Source: an uncultured Lachnospiraceae bacterium (lineage in GTDB: Bacteria; Bacillota; Clostridia; Lachnospirales; Lachnospiraceae). From it: a DNA stretch of 64,000 nucleotides. The notes below the pieces were generated by a model. It saw only the letters and a list, made by a program, of their open reading frames with translations. It was not told the origin of the DNA and ran no database searches. Each line of letters opens with the position of its first letter. The first letter of the stretch is position 1. This document shows positions 17,021 to 24,263 of the stretch, piece after piece. Both the position numbers and the translations under genes were made by a program. The DNA lies in NCBI GenBank assembly GCA_910587305.1, contig CAJUKV010000006.1:1-64000 (forward strand). The letters are read 5' to 3'.

Positions 17021-17383
17021 ATGAGCAAACGAGTTATGGTGGTAGACGATTCACGGTTGGTACGGGTTCAGCTGGAGGATGTTTTGGCAGGTACGGATTA
17101 TGAGATCGCAGCATTTTGCAGAAGTGGAGAGGATGCCATTGCACAGTACGACCAAGTGAAACCCGATTTGGTGACCATGGATATTATCATGCAGGGGATG
17201 GACGGATTAGAGGCGGCTGAGTGTATTTTAAAAAAGCACCCGGATGCAAGGATTGTGGTAGTCTCATCTCTGGCATATGAAGATACTTATGAGAAGGCGA
17301 AAGCCATTGGCGCAAAGGGCTTTGTGGACAAGCCTTTTCACCAGGAACAGCTGCTTAAGGTATTTGAGCAGGCGCTTTTCTAG
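17021..17383 (+). CDS. CheY-like response regulator
   Basis: A 120-residue single receiver domain: VMVVDDSRLVR (acidic pair), VTMDIIMQGMDG with the acceptor Asp near residue 54, VVVSS (switch Ser), and FVDKPFHQE (Lys). An AAAGGAG site precedes the ATG. It is the last gene of the phosphorelay operon before a terminator at 17475. Likely the diffusible output of the relay; its target is unknown. Confidence 0.88.
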   Translation: MSKRVMVVDDSRLVRVQLEDVLAGTDYEIAAFCRSGEDAIAQYDQVKPDLVTMDIIMQGMDGLEAAECILKKHPDARIVVVSSLAYEDTYEKAKAIGAKGFVDKPFHQEQLLKVFEQALF

Positions 17384-17474
17384 TACTACGTACTCATAAT
17401 TTCTGTGCAAATTTCTGAGGACGCAGTACTAGTACTATTGTGCTTCGTATTTGAAAAAATTGGAATGAGAAAGG

Positions 17475-17508
17475 AAGACAGGCTTCTTAGGAGGCGCTGT
17501 CTTTTTTT
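17475..17508 (+). terminator. Intrinsic terminator of the phosphorelay operon
   Basis: AAGACAG (17475-17481) pairs with CTGTCTT (17497-17503), with some pairing inside the loop, followed by a run of seven T at 17502-17508. Confidence 0.75.
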
Positions 17509-17571
17509 AAAAAAAGAAATTTGTTTGTAACAAATTGCGCTTTGAAAGAACTAATAATAGAGGTGCAAGAG

Positions 17572-18069
17572 ATGAAGAAGACGGACATTGACGAAATATA
17601 CCGGAAAAATGCAACAATGATATATAAATATTTATGCGGTTTAACCCAGGATACCAGACTTGCCGAGGAGCTGACCCAGGAGACTTTTTTTCAGGCGGTC
17701 AAAGGCATTGAAAGGTTCAGGGGCGACTGCAAGGTGTCGGTCTGGTTATGTCAGATTGCCAAAAATCTGTGGCATAAGGAGCTTGAAAAAAGAAGCAGAC
17801 ACAAAACCGTAGAGTTAGACGATACCATACCTTCGGCAGAAAATGTTGAAAGCCAATGTTTAAACCGCATGGAGCAGATAGAAGTCTTCCGGCTTATGCA
17901 CAATTTAGATGATATGACAAGAGAAGTCATGTATCTACGACTTACAGGCGATTTACAGTTTTCAGAAATTGCAGATATCATGGGAAAAACAGAAAACTGG
18001 GCCAGAGTAACTTATTACAGGGGAAAACAAAAATTGATGAAAGGATTGAAAAAATGGACAGAGAATTAG
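17572..18069 (+). CDS. ECF-type RNA polymerase sigma factor
   Basis: A 165-residue sigma-70 family protein of ECF size. Region 2 is IYKYLCGLTQDTRLAEELTQ followed by ETFFQAVKGIERFRG; region 4 is VMYLRLTGDLQFSEIADIMG followed by KTENWARVTYYRGKQKL. The frame is open from 17521, but GAGGTG about 7 bases before ATG 17572 and the family N-terminus favour this start. Its end overlaps the next gene, a membrane anti-sigma factor, by 16 bp. The pair likely responds to an envelope signal; the regulon is unknown. Confidence 0.88.
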   Translation: MKKTDIDEIYRKNATMIYKYLCGLTQDTRLAEELTQETFFQAVKGIERFRGDCKVSVWLCQIAKNLWHKELEKRSRHKTVELDDTIPSAENVESQCLNRMEQIEVFRLMHNLDDMTREVMYLRLTGDLQFSEIADIMGKTENWARVTYYRGKQKLMKGLKKWTEN

Positions 18070-18812
18070 AGTGTGAGATTGTAAGGGATTTACTTCCTCT
18101 TTATGTGGACAAAATGGCAAGTGACGTTTCGAAAGAGAGCATCAGGCGGCATTTGGAGCATTGCGCGGACTGCAATGAAATTTACCGTAGAATGACATTT
18201 CACCTGGAAGAGGAAAAGCGGCCCTCAGAGGTGGGAGATGTAAAAAGATTTTTGAATAAAACAAAACGCATGTTTTTATTTTATGGCCTGTGCGGGCTTA
18301 GCGTTCTTTCCATTCTTATCTGCATGATTGTAGATTTGGCGGTAAACAAGAAAATTACCTGGTCCCTGATAGTTGACTGCGCCGTACTTTTTTCGGACGC
18401 TTTCGCATATACCGCTTTGACCTGCAAAAAAAATAAGGGCTTCGCCCTCATGGGCGTGATTAGCGTGGGCACATTTTGCCTGCTGACCGCTATTCAGATT
18501 AGTTTATATTATCTTATGGACACAGGGACGATTTGGATTTTTCGCTACGGTTATCCCATCATGCTTTTTTGGCTGGGAGCCGTCTGGATTCCGGTGCTGA
18601 TAAGGACATTCCTGAAATGGAATCTCTGGGATTGCGGCGCCGTTCTTTTTCTGCTGGCTCTTATAGGTAATTATGTTACCAATCTGATTACAAGAGATTA
18701 CGTATGGAAGGATATATTTGAGATACGATATTTTATAAACAACGGTCTGGGAGACTTGCTCGGCGCAGTATTGTTTTGGATGCTGGGCCGGGTTAAAAAA
18801 CTGAGAAAATAA
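18054..18812 (+). CDS. Zinc-finger anti-sigma factor, membrane-bound
   Basis: A 252-residue protein. The cytoplasmic N-terminus has the zf-HC2 layout CEIVRDLLPLYVDKMAS then HLEHCADC (His and Cys ligands at about residues 32-40), which holds the sigma factor. From about residue 75 come roughly six hydrophobic spans, more than the single span of most anti-sigma factors. It overlaps the sigma gene by 16 bp. The stop codon lies inside the 8-bp duplication that flanks the mobile unit at 18816. Confidence 0.8.
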   Translation: MDRELECEIVRDLLPLYVDKMASDVSKESIRRHLEHCADCNEIYRRMTFHLEEEKRPSEVGDVKRFLNKTKRMFLFYGLCGLSVLSILICMIVDLAVNKKITWSLIVDCAVLFSDAFAYTALTCKKNKGFALMGVISVGTFCLLTAIQISLYYLMDTGTIWIFRYGYPIMLFWLGAVWIPVLIRTFLKWNLWDCGAVLFLLALIGNYVTNLITRDYVWKDIFEIRYFINNGLGDLLGAVLFWMLGRVKKLRK

Positions 18813-18815
18813 TCA

Positions 18816-18846
18816 GTAACTATGAAGCCGAAAGCTGAATAGATAC
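18816..18846 (+). mobile_element. Minimal 31-bp unit of the GTAAC MITE family, with target duplication
   Basis: GTAACTATGAAGCCGAAAGC then TGAATAGATAC, the same 31-bp hairpin that ends the longer copies at 27944 and 50506. The flanking octamers are AATAATCA (18808-18815) and AATAATCG (18847-18854), 7 of 8 identical, suggesting insertion as an independent unit. It lies about 30 bp ahead of the perR promoter. Confidence 0.7.
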
Positions 18847-18876
18847 AATAATCGAATGGAAAATACAAATGGAGTA

Positions 18877-18919
18877 TCGACAAAATTTGCCAAAGGTATT
18901 ATAATTAGAATAATTCTAA
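18877..18919 (+). promoter_or_regulatory. perR promoter with overlapping PerR box
   Basis: TCGACA (18877-18882), 17 bp, TATAAT (18900-18905). Starting at the last base of the -10 is a perfect 7-1-7 inverted repeat, TTAGAATAATTCTAA (18905-18919), which matches the known PerR box type. Binding would block polymerase at the start site, giving peroxide-responsive autoregulation of perR and the downstream gene. Confidence 0.85.
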
Positions 18920-18940
18920 AATGGAAAAGGCGGTGAAAAA

Positions 18941-19318
18941 GTGACAAAGTATGCAAAACTGATATTGGAGCTGATCAACCGGTCCGGGGAGCATATGAGC
19001 GCGGAGCAGCTTTTTCTGGAATTGAAAAAAATTGAACCCAAAGTGGTTCTGGCAACGGTATACAACAATCTGAATGCGCTGTATCAGGAGGGGCTGATAC
19101 GGAAGCTGTCGATAGAAGGCGCTCCCGACCGCTACGATAAAATGCAGAAGCACGACCACCTGGTATGTAAAATGTGCGGCGCATTATCAGACGTAAAACT
19201 GGAGGATCTGACCAAAGATCTGGAGAGACAGCTGGGAGAAGGCATTTTATCCTATGATTTAAAGGTATTTTATGTTTGTCCAAAGTGCAGAGAAAAAAAC
19301 AGCGGTCAGCAGGCTTAA
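18941..19318 (+). CDS. perR: Fur-family peroxide regulator, PerR type
   Basis: A 125-residue metalloregulator. The winged helix is VVLATVYNNLNALYQEG; regulatory metal ligands include His18 in GEHMSAE and the HDH of QKHDHLVC; structural zinc comes from CKMC and CPKC. It is shorter at the N-terminus than Bacillus PerR (about 145 residues). GTG 18941 follows AAGGCGG. It represses oxidative-stress genes until peroxide oxidises the metal-binding histidines. The operator in its own promoter, and the rubrerythrin fusion gene 37 bp downstream, support PerR over Fur or Zur. Confidence 0.85.
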   Translation: MTKYAKLILELINRSGEHMSAEQLFLELKKIEPKVVLATVYNNLNALYQEGLIRKLSIEGAPDRYDKMQKHDHLVCKMCGALSDVKLEDLTKDLERQLGEGILSYDLKVFYVCPKCREKNSGQQA

Positions 19319-19355
19319 GGAACTGGCCTTATGTTAAGAAAAGGAGGTAGTTATC

Positions 19356-21431
19356 ATGGTCTACAAATGCAGTATTTGCGGATATGTGTATGATGAGGAA
19401 AAAGCAGGCAGGCCCTTTTCCGAATTGACGCAGTGTCCTGTCTGCAAACAGCCGCCGGAGAAATTTAAGGTGATGGAAACTGAAAAGGACGAAAGATCTA
19501 GGCCCGGATTTGACGAAAAGTCATCTTTCGGCAATGCTGATAATGGTTCGCCGGGGTTGGATTTAAATTATCCAAAGGAAACGCGAAAGATGGATGGCAA
19601 TTACCGGTATATGCGGGAAATCCATGAGATGGCCGTTACCGGTAAATCGGCGATTGAGGCTATGGGCACACAGATGAAAATGCCCAATTGGGACGATGTA
19701 CTTATACTTGGCGCCCAGCTAAATCCAATGCCGCTTGACGAGCATGCAAAGGTGTCCCTAAAGACGATTATCGGAAAACATGCCAAAAAGCCTATGACGC
19801 TCGACATGCCGGTTTACATTTCCCACATGTCTTTTGGCGCCCTTTCCAGGGAAACCAAGATTGCCATGGCAAGGGGAAGCGCGGCGGCGGGAACGGCAAT
19901 GTGCAGCGGCGAGGGCGGTATCCTTCCCGGGGAGAAGGAAGCGGCATACAAATACATCTTTGAATATGTGCCCAATTTATACAGCGTTACGGATGAAAAC
20001 CTAAAGACCTCGGACGCCATAGAAATCAAAATCGGCCAGGGGACAAAACCCGGAATGGGCGGCCATCTGCCGGGAGGCAAGGTAACCCCTGAAATTGCGA
20101 AAATCCGTAATAAGCCTATGGGGCAGGACGTCATCAGCCCGTCAAGATTTCCCGGTATAAACAGTGCGGAGGATTTAAAGAAGCTGGTTAGCGAGCTGCG
20201 CATGCGCAGCGAGGGCAGGCCCATCGGCATTAAAATTGCCGCCGGACGTATTGAGCGGGATTTGGAATTTTGCGTGTATGCACAGCCCGACTTCATCACC
20301 ATAGACGGACGGGGCGGCGCAACGGGCGCTTCCCCCGCTATCATAAGGGATTCCACCAGCGTGCCTACAATATATGCCCTTTACCGGGCAAGAAAATATC
20401 TTGATTTGGTTGGTTCGGATATTGACCTGGTCATCACAGGAGGGCTGCGGGTTTCCTCCGACTTTGCAAAAGCCATTGCAATGGGCGCGGACGCGGTGGC
20501 CGTTGCCTCGGCGGCTATGGTGGCGGCGGCCTGCCAGCAATACCGTATCTGCGGCAGCGGAATGTGCCCGGTGGGAGTGGCAACCCAGGACGAAAAGCTG
20601 CGGGCAAGGCTTAACATTGATGCGGCGGCAAAGCGGGTGGAGAATTATCTTAAATGCAGCGCGGAGGAACTGAAAACATTTGCAAGGATTACCGGAAACG
20701 AGGATATTCACGGCCTTTCCGTCAGCGACCTTTGCACAATTAACGAAGAAATATCGGAACATACAAACATTGTACATGCAGGCGAAGCATTCATGTCCTC
20801 CGGTTTTGCAAGTAAGAGGGAAGCCGGCCATCCGGCGGCGGATGCAAGCCAAAATATATCATTTAATACCATGAAGGAGGAAAAGAACATGGCGGAAACA
20901 AAGTATGCGGGAACACAGACAGAAAAGAACCTGGAAGCGGCATTTGCAGGGGAATCACAGGCAAGAAACAAATATACCTATTTTGCATCCGTGGCAAAAA
21001 AGGAAGGATATGAGCAGATTGCAGGGCTATTTTTGAAAACCGCGGAAAATGAAAAAGAACATGCAAAGATGTGGTTTAAGGAGCTTAAGGGAATAGGCGA
21101 TACGAAGGAAAACCTTGCGGCTGCCGCCGAGGGTGAAAATTTCGAATGGACAGATATGTATGAGAATTTCGCCAGGACGGCGGAGGAAGAAGGCTTCCCG
21201 GAGCTTGCCGCTAAATTCAGACTTGTGGGAGAAATCGAGAAGCATCACGAGGAAAGATACCGGGCTTTGCTAAAGAACGTAGAGAGCGCCGCCGTATTTG
21301 AAAAGAGCGAGGTGAAGGTGTGGGAGTGCCGCAACTGCGGGCATATTGTCGTGGGAACCAAGGCGCCGGAGGTATGCCCCACCTGCAATCATCCCCGGAG
21401 CTATTTTGAAGTACATGCGGAAAATTATTAA
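19356..21431 (+). CDS. Rubredoxin - glutamate synthase (FMN domain) - rubrerythrin fusion
   Basis: A 691-residue chain of three proteins. Residues 1-45: rubredoxin (CSIC and CPVC, Cys5/8/27/30). About 60-495: an FMN-binding glutamate-synthase-like barrel (MPVYISHMSFGALSRETK, IDGRGGATGASP, Cys-rich CGSGMCPVG). Residues 512-691: a complete rubrerythrin with a ferritin-like diiron core (AAFAGESQARNKYTYF, ENEKEHAKMW, EKHHEERY) and C-terminal rubredoxin-like CRNCG...CPTC. Rubrerythrin reduces hydrogen peroxide with electrons from rubredoxin, so the fusion is coherent. Residue 512 is a Met with its own Shine-Dalgarno, so free rubrerythrin may also be made. PerR lies upstream in the same transcript. 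Confidence 0.88.
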   Translation: MVYKCSICGYVYDEEKAGRPFSELTQCPVCKQPPEKFKVMETEKDERSRPGFDEKSSFGNADNGSPGLDLNYPKETRKMDGNYRYMREIHEMAVTGKSAIEAMGTQMKMPNWDDVLILGAQLNPMPLDEHAKVSLKTIIGKHAKKPMTLDMPVYISHMSFGALSRETKIAMARGSAAAGTAMCSGEGGILPGEKEAAYKYIFEYVPNLYSVTDENLKTSDAIEIKIGQGTKPGMGGHLPGGKVTPEIAKIRNKPMGQDVISPSRFPGINSAEDLKKLVSELRMRSEGRPIGIKIAAGRIERDLEFCVYAQPDFITIDGRGGATGASPAIIRDSTSVPTIYALYRARKYLDLVGSDIDLVITGGLRVSSDFAKAIAMGADAVAVASAAMVAAACQQYRICGSGMCPVGVATQDEKLRARLNIDAAAKRVENYLKCSAEELKTFARITGNEDIHGLSVSDLCTINEEISEHTNIVHAGEAFMSSGFASKREAGHPAADASQNISFNTMKEEKNMAETKYAGTQTEKNLEAAFAGESQARNKYTYFASVAKKEGYEQIAGLFLKTAENEKEHAKMWFKELKGIGDTKENLAAAAEGENFEWTDMYENFARTAEEEGFPELAAKFRLVGEIEKHHEERYRALLKNVESAAVFEKSEVKVWECRNCGHIVVGTKAPEVCPTCNHPRSYFEVHAENY
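20874..20891 (+). promoter_or_regulatory. Internal ribosome binding site and start for free rubrerythrin
   Basis: AAGGAGG at 20874-20880, 8 bases, then ATG at 20889-20891, in frame with the fusion. The protein from here starts MAETKYAGTQTEKNLEAAF, exactly like stand-alone clostridial rubrerythrins, and would be 180 residues. This suggests the fusion arose by loss of an upstream stop codon and that two products may be translated. Confidence 0.65.
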
Positions 21432-21448
21432 GATAATGCGTTGACGTC

Positions 21449-21500
21449 ATTCTTCACACATTGTTTGTGCCGCAAAGCGGCATGTCGGGAAGTATGAAAA
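21449..21500 (+). repeat. Possible partial copy of the hairpin repeat seen at 54950
   Basis: CATTCTTCACACATTGTTTG followed by TGCCGCAAAGCGGCATGTCG resembles the stretch from 54952 (CATTCTTCCCACATATTTGT, then a GTCGCGGC/GCCGCGAC hairpin and ATGGGGG). Both include a CGC-rich hairpin and both follow a gene end. The match was made by eye. Confidence 0.4.
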
Positions 21501-21556
21501 TATTTTAGTATTAAGATATTTCAATAAAAGAGATCATAATACATAAATTATGTAAC

Positions 21557-21585
21557 GGAAAAAGGGCCTTATAAGCCCTTTTTCC
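21557..21585. terminator. Intrinsic terminator after the rubrerythrin fusion gene
   Basis: GGAAAAAGGGC (21557-21567) pairs perfectly with GCCCTTTTTCC (21575-21585) across a 7-base loop. The T-run is inside the 3' arm. The rest of the 396-bp gap to the next gene (21586-21760) shows no convincing gene on either strand. Confidence 0.65.
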
Positions 21586-21760
21586 ATGCCCATGCCGCCA
21601 GATCCCGGACAGAAAAAACTGTCATTATTTTCCCGGACAGCAGGAAACATTGCGCTGAGCGAAAGCGTGGTGACGACCGAATTTCTATCCGCAAAGCGTG
21701 TGCGGCTGGCAGATATGTGAAAATCCCCCGCCCGATTGTAAAAACATTGGTGCAAGATAG

Positions 21761-21789
21761 TGGACGCAAGGGCACTTGAATGCTATACT
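21761..21789 (+). promoter_or_regulatory. Possible promoter of the NhaC-type gene
   Basis: TGGACG (21761-21766), 17 bp, TATACT (21784-21789), ending about 38 bp before the chosen start codon. Confidence 0.45.
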
Positions 21790-21827
21790 GGAAAGACAGA
21801 AAAAATGCGGTTGAATGGAGGGTAAAG

Positions 21828-23201
21828 ATGGACCGGAAGGCACAAAGAATAGAATTTCGTTTTGGAAAAGTTGGAAGTCTGGCGCCGCTTTTGGTTGCGG
21901 CGGCAATGATTTTGTGGGCGGCCATGAGCCAGTCTAATGTGAACGGGTATGTTCTGGCGTTTTTTGCAGCGTTGGTGAGCGGCGTTTTGTTTGCAAAGAA
22001 TGAAAAGGCGTATGGGGAAGCCCTGGTGCATGGCCTGAGCAAGCCGATGTTTGCCGTGATTGTACTGGCTGTAATATTAGCAGCAGTTTCAGGCAAACTG
22101 ATTTCCGCCAGCGGAGTGGTGCAGACAATTGCGGCGTATGTGGTGGCGGCAGGGTTTACAGGCAGGCTTTTTGTGGCGGCAACCTTTTTGATTACCTGCC
22201 TTTTGGCCTTTGCCACGGGAACCTCGGTTGGTACTTATTTTGTTGTGATTCCGATTTTATTTCCCGTGGGGGTGATGGCAGGCGCAGCGCCGGAATTTAT
22301 GATAGGCGCTATTGTGTCGGGGGCGGCATTTGGCGACAACTTGGGACCGATTTCGGATACCACCATCGCATCCTCCGCAACACAGCATGCGGATTTGGGA
22401 ACTGTGGTGAAAACCAGGACACGCTACAGTCTGCCGGCGGCTGTGGGAGCGCTTATTTTGTTTATGCTTTTTTCCAAAACCACAAACGGTGTTTTGCCAA
22501 TGGAAGGATCTGAGGGGGCGGTTAATCCGGTGAGCCTTGTCATGCTGGTGGTGCCGGTGGTGATCATAGCCCTTTGCGTGATGCGGAAGCATTTGATCAC
22601 CGCTCTGGCATGGGGAATTTTAGCAGGCATCGCCGCCGGGCTTGTTTTTGGAATTTATTCGGTGGGAGACTTGATTGCCTTTCCCGGAGGGTTTTCCGTA
22701 TCAGGGGCCATCATAGAAGCTATTACGGGGACAGCAGGTACCGTGGCAATGCTGATAGGGGTATTTGCCCTTTTAGGCGTGCTGGAATGCAGTGGATTTT
22801 TTGAGGATGTGGGAGCGCTTCTCGGACGTCTTTCCAAAAAGGAGCGGAGCACAGAGGCAACCATTGTATTGTCAGTGGGGATTCTGAGCATGGTGACAGG
22901 GGTTATTTCGGTGGCGATTGTGGCCCTGGGCGATTTGATCAATGAAATCGGAGAAAAGGCGGGGGTGAACCGGTACCGCCGGGCAAATCTGATGGACTGT
23001 ACCGGCTGCGTATTCTGTTTTCTGGCGCCCTGGACGGTGCACTGCGTGATCCCTGCGCAGCTGACGGCGGCATTTGGAGAAGAGGCAGCAGTTGCGCCCG
23101 GGTCGGTGCCTTTTGTAAATTATTATTCTCTGTGTATGCTGGCAATACTGGCGGCGGCAGTGATAGCGGGGTATGGAAGAAAGCCCCCTAAGGAAAAGTA
23201 A
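21828..23201 (+). CDS. NhaC-family Na+/H+ antiporter-like membrane protein
   Basis: A 457-residue polytopic protein with about 11-12 spans. Family landmarks are LAFATGTSVGTYFVVIPILF, the discontinuous-helix region AAFGDNLGPISDTTIASSAT and the C-terminal CTGCVFCFLAPWTVHCVIPA. The frame is open from 21780, but GGAGG at 21816-21820 and the residue pattern favour ATG 21828. NhaC relatives exchange sodium for protons or carry amino acids or organic acids, so the exact substrate is open. It stands alone between a terminator and a 176-bp gap. Confidence 0.8.
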   Translation: MDRKAQRIEFRFGKVGSLAPLLVAAAMILWAAMSQSNVNGYVLAFFAALVSGVLFAKNEKAYGEALVHGLSKPMFAVIVLAVILAAVSGKLISASGVVQTIAAYVVAAGFTGRLFVAATFLITCLLAFATGTSVGTYFVVIPILFPVGVMAGAAPEFMIGAIVSGAAFGDNLGPISDTTIASSATQHADLGTVVKTRTRYSLPAAVGALILFMLFSKTTNGVLPMEGSEGAVNPVSLVMLVVPVVIIALCVMRKHLITALAWGILAGIAAGLVFGIYSVGDLIAFPGGFSVSGAIIEAITGTAGTVAMLIGVFALLGVLECSGFFEDVGALLGRLSKKERSTEATIVLSVGILSMVTGVISVAIVALGDLINEIGEKAGVNRYRRANLMDCTGCVFCFLAPWTVHCVIPAQLTAAFGEEAAVAPGSVPFVNYYSLCMLAILAAAVIAGYGRKPPKEK

Positions 23202-23377
23202 AATTAGTACGGCCTTGCAGAAATAATGGTGAATTTCAGCAATACTGTACTAGTTTTAATAGGGAGGAAAGTTTGCGATATATGTCAATGGGCTTTGCCG
23301 GTGGCATGCGGCAAACTACTTATTGGTGGCAGTACCGCAAGCACGGCTTGCGGTATGCGGTATGAGGGGGTATAAAT

Positions 23378-24136
23378 ATGGAGCAGGTTCAAAAGAAAAA
23401 AGGGCTAAATTCCAATCAGTTGAAAGTCATTGCCATTATTGCCATGACAATTGATCATGTGATATCGGTGGTATTTCCCAATTATCCAACACAGTGGTGG
23501 ATTCTTTTATGCCATATTATTGGCAGATTGACGGCCCCTATTATGTGGTTTTTCATTGCGGAGGGTTATCACTATACCCATGACAGGAAAAAATATGCCG
23601 CAAGATTATTTTTGTTCGCCTTTATTTCCCATTTTGCGTACAATTTTGCTTTTGGTATCCCATTCATCCCTTTTCAGACAAGTATTTTTAACCAGACAAG
23701 TGTTATCTGGTCCCTGGCCTGGGGGCTGGCAGCGCTTATGATTGTGAACAATGGTGAACTGAAAGAAGGGACAAAAACGGTATTGCTGATAGTGATCTGC
23801 CTTATTACCTTTTGCTCGGACTGGAGTTGTATTGCGGTTATGGCAATTGTTTATATAGGAACGAACCGGGGCAACTTTAAGAAACAAATGGAGTGGATGA
23901 TGTTTTGGGCGGCCCTTTATGCCCTTATTTATATCCTGTTTATTAACAGGATATATGGTTTCATTCAATTGTTTGTGGCGCTTACGATCCCGCTTTTGAA
24001 AAACTATAATGGGGAGAGGGGAAAATGGCGGGGGATGAAGTGGTTTTTTTATCTTTACTATCCGCTGCATTTGATTGTTTGCGGCATCATACGAGTTATG
24101 CTCCACGGAAATATTGGCGTAATGATCGGAGGCTAG
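23378..24136 (+). CDS. TraX-family membrane protein
   Basis: A 252-residue protein with about eight membrane spans: LKVIAIIAMTIDHVISVVF, the IGRLTAPIMWFFIAEGYHYT signature, and YYPLHLIVCGIIRVML at the C-terminus. The TraX family is named after an F-pilin acetylase, but most members are chromosomal and of unknown role, perhaps acyl transfer to surface molecules. No conjugation genes are nearby, so the plasmid link should not be assumed. AGGGGG about 7 bases before the ATG is the likely ribosome binding site, just after a GCAAGC/GCTTGC hairpin near 23333. Confidence 0.8.
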   Translation: MEQVQKKKGLNSNQLKVIAIIAMTIDHVISVVFPNYPTQWWILLCHIIGRLTAPIMWFFIAEGYHYTHDRKKYAARLFLFAFISHFAYNFAFGIPFIPFQTSIFNQTSVIWSLAWGLAALMIVNNGELKEGTKTVLLIVICLITFCSDWSCIAVMAIVYIGTNRGNFKKQMEWMMFWAALYALIYILFINRIYGFIQLFVALTIPLLKNYNGERGKWRGMKWFFYLYYPLHLIVCGIIRVMLHGNIGVMIGG

Positions 24137-24263
24137 TTTTTTTGTATAAATAACTTCAAAACCTGATATTAGGGATGAAAATGGGCAGAATAATAGAGTA
24201 AACACAAACTCGTAAGCCATACATGGCTTTGCGCAACAAAGCAGCGCAGAAATGGGATAAAAA

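Noticed and set aside
21569..22216. Minus-strand open frame opposite the start of the NhaC-type gene
   Set aside because: It is antisense to a clear membrane protein, has no ribosome binding site, and its composition mirrors the other strand; the part beyond the gene (21569-21700) matched no family I know.
23378..24136. Evidence of a conjugative element from the TraX name
   Set aside because: TraX-family genes are common in chromosomes; no relaxase, coupling protein or integrase is present.
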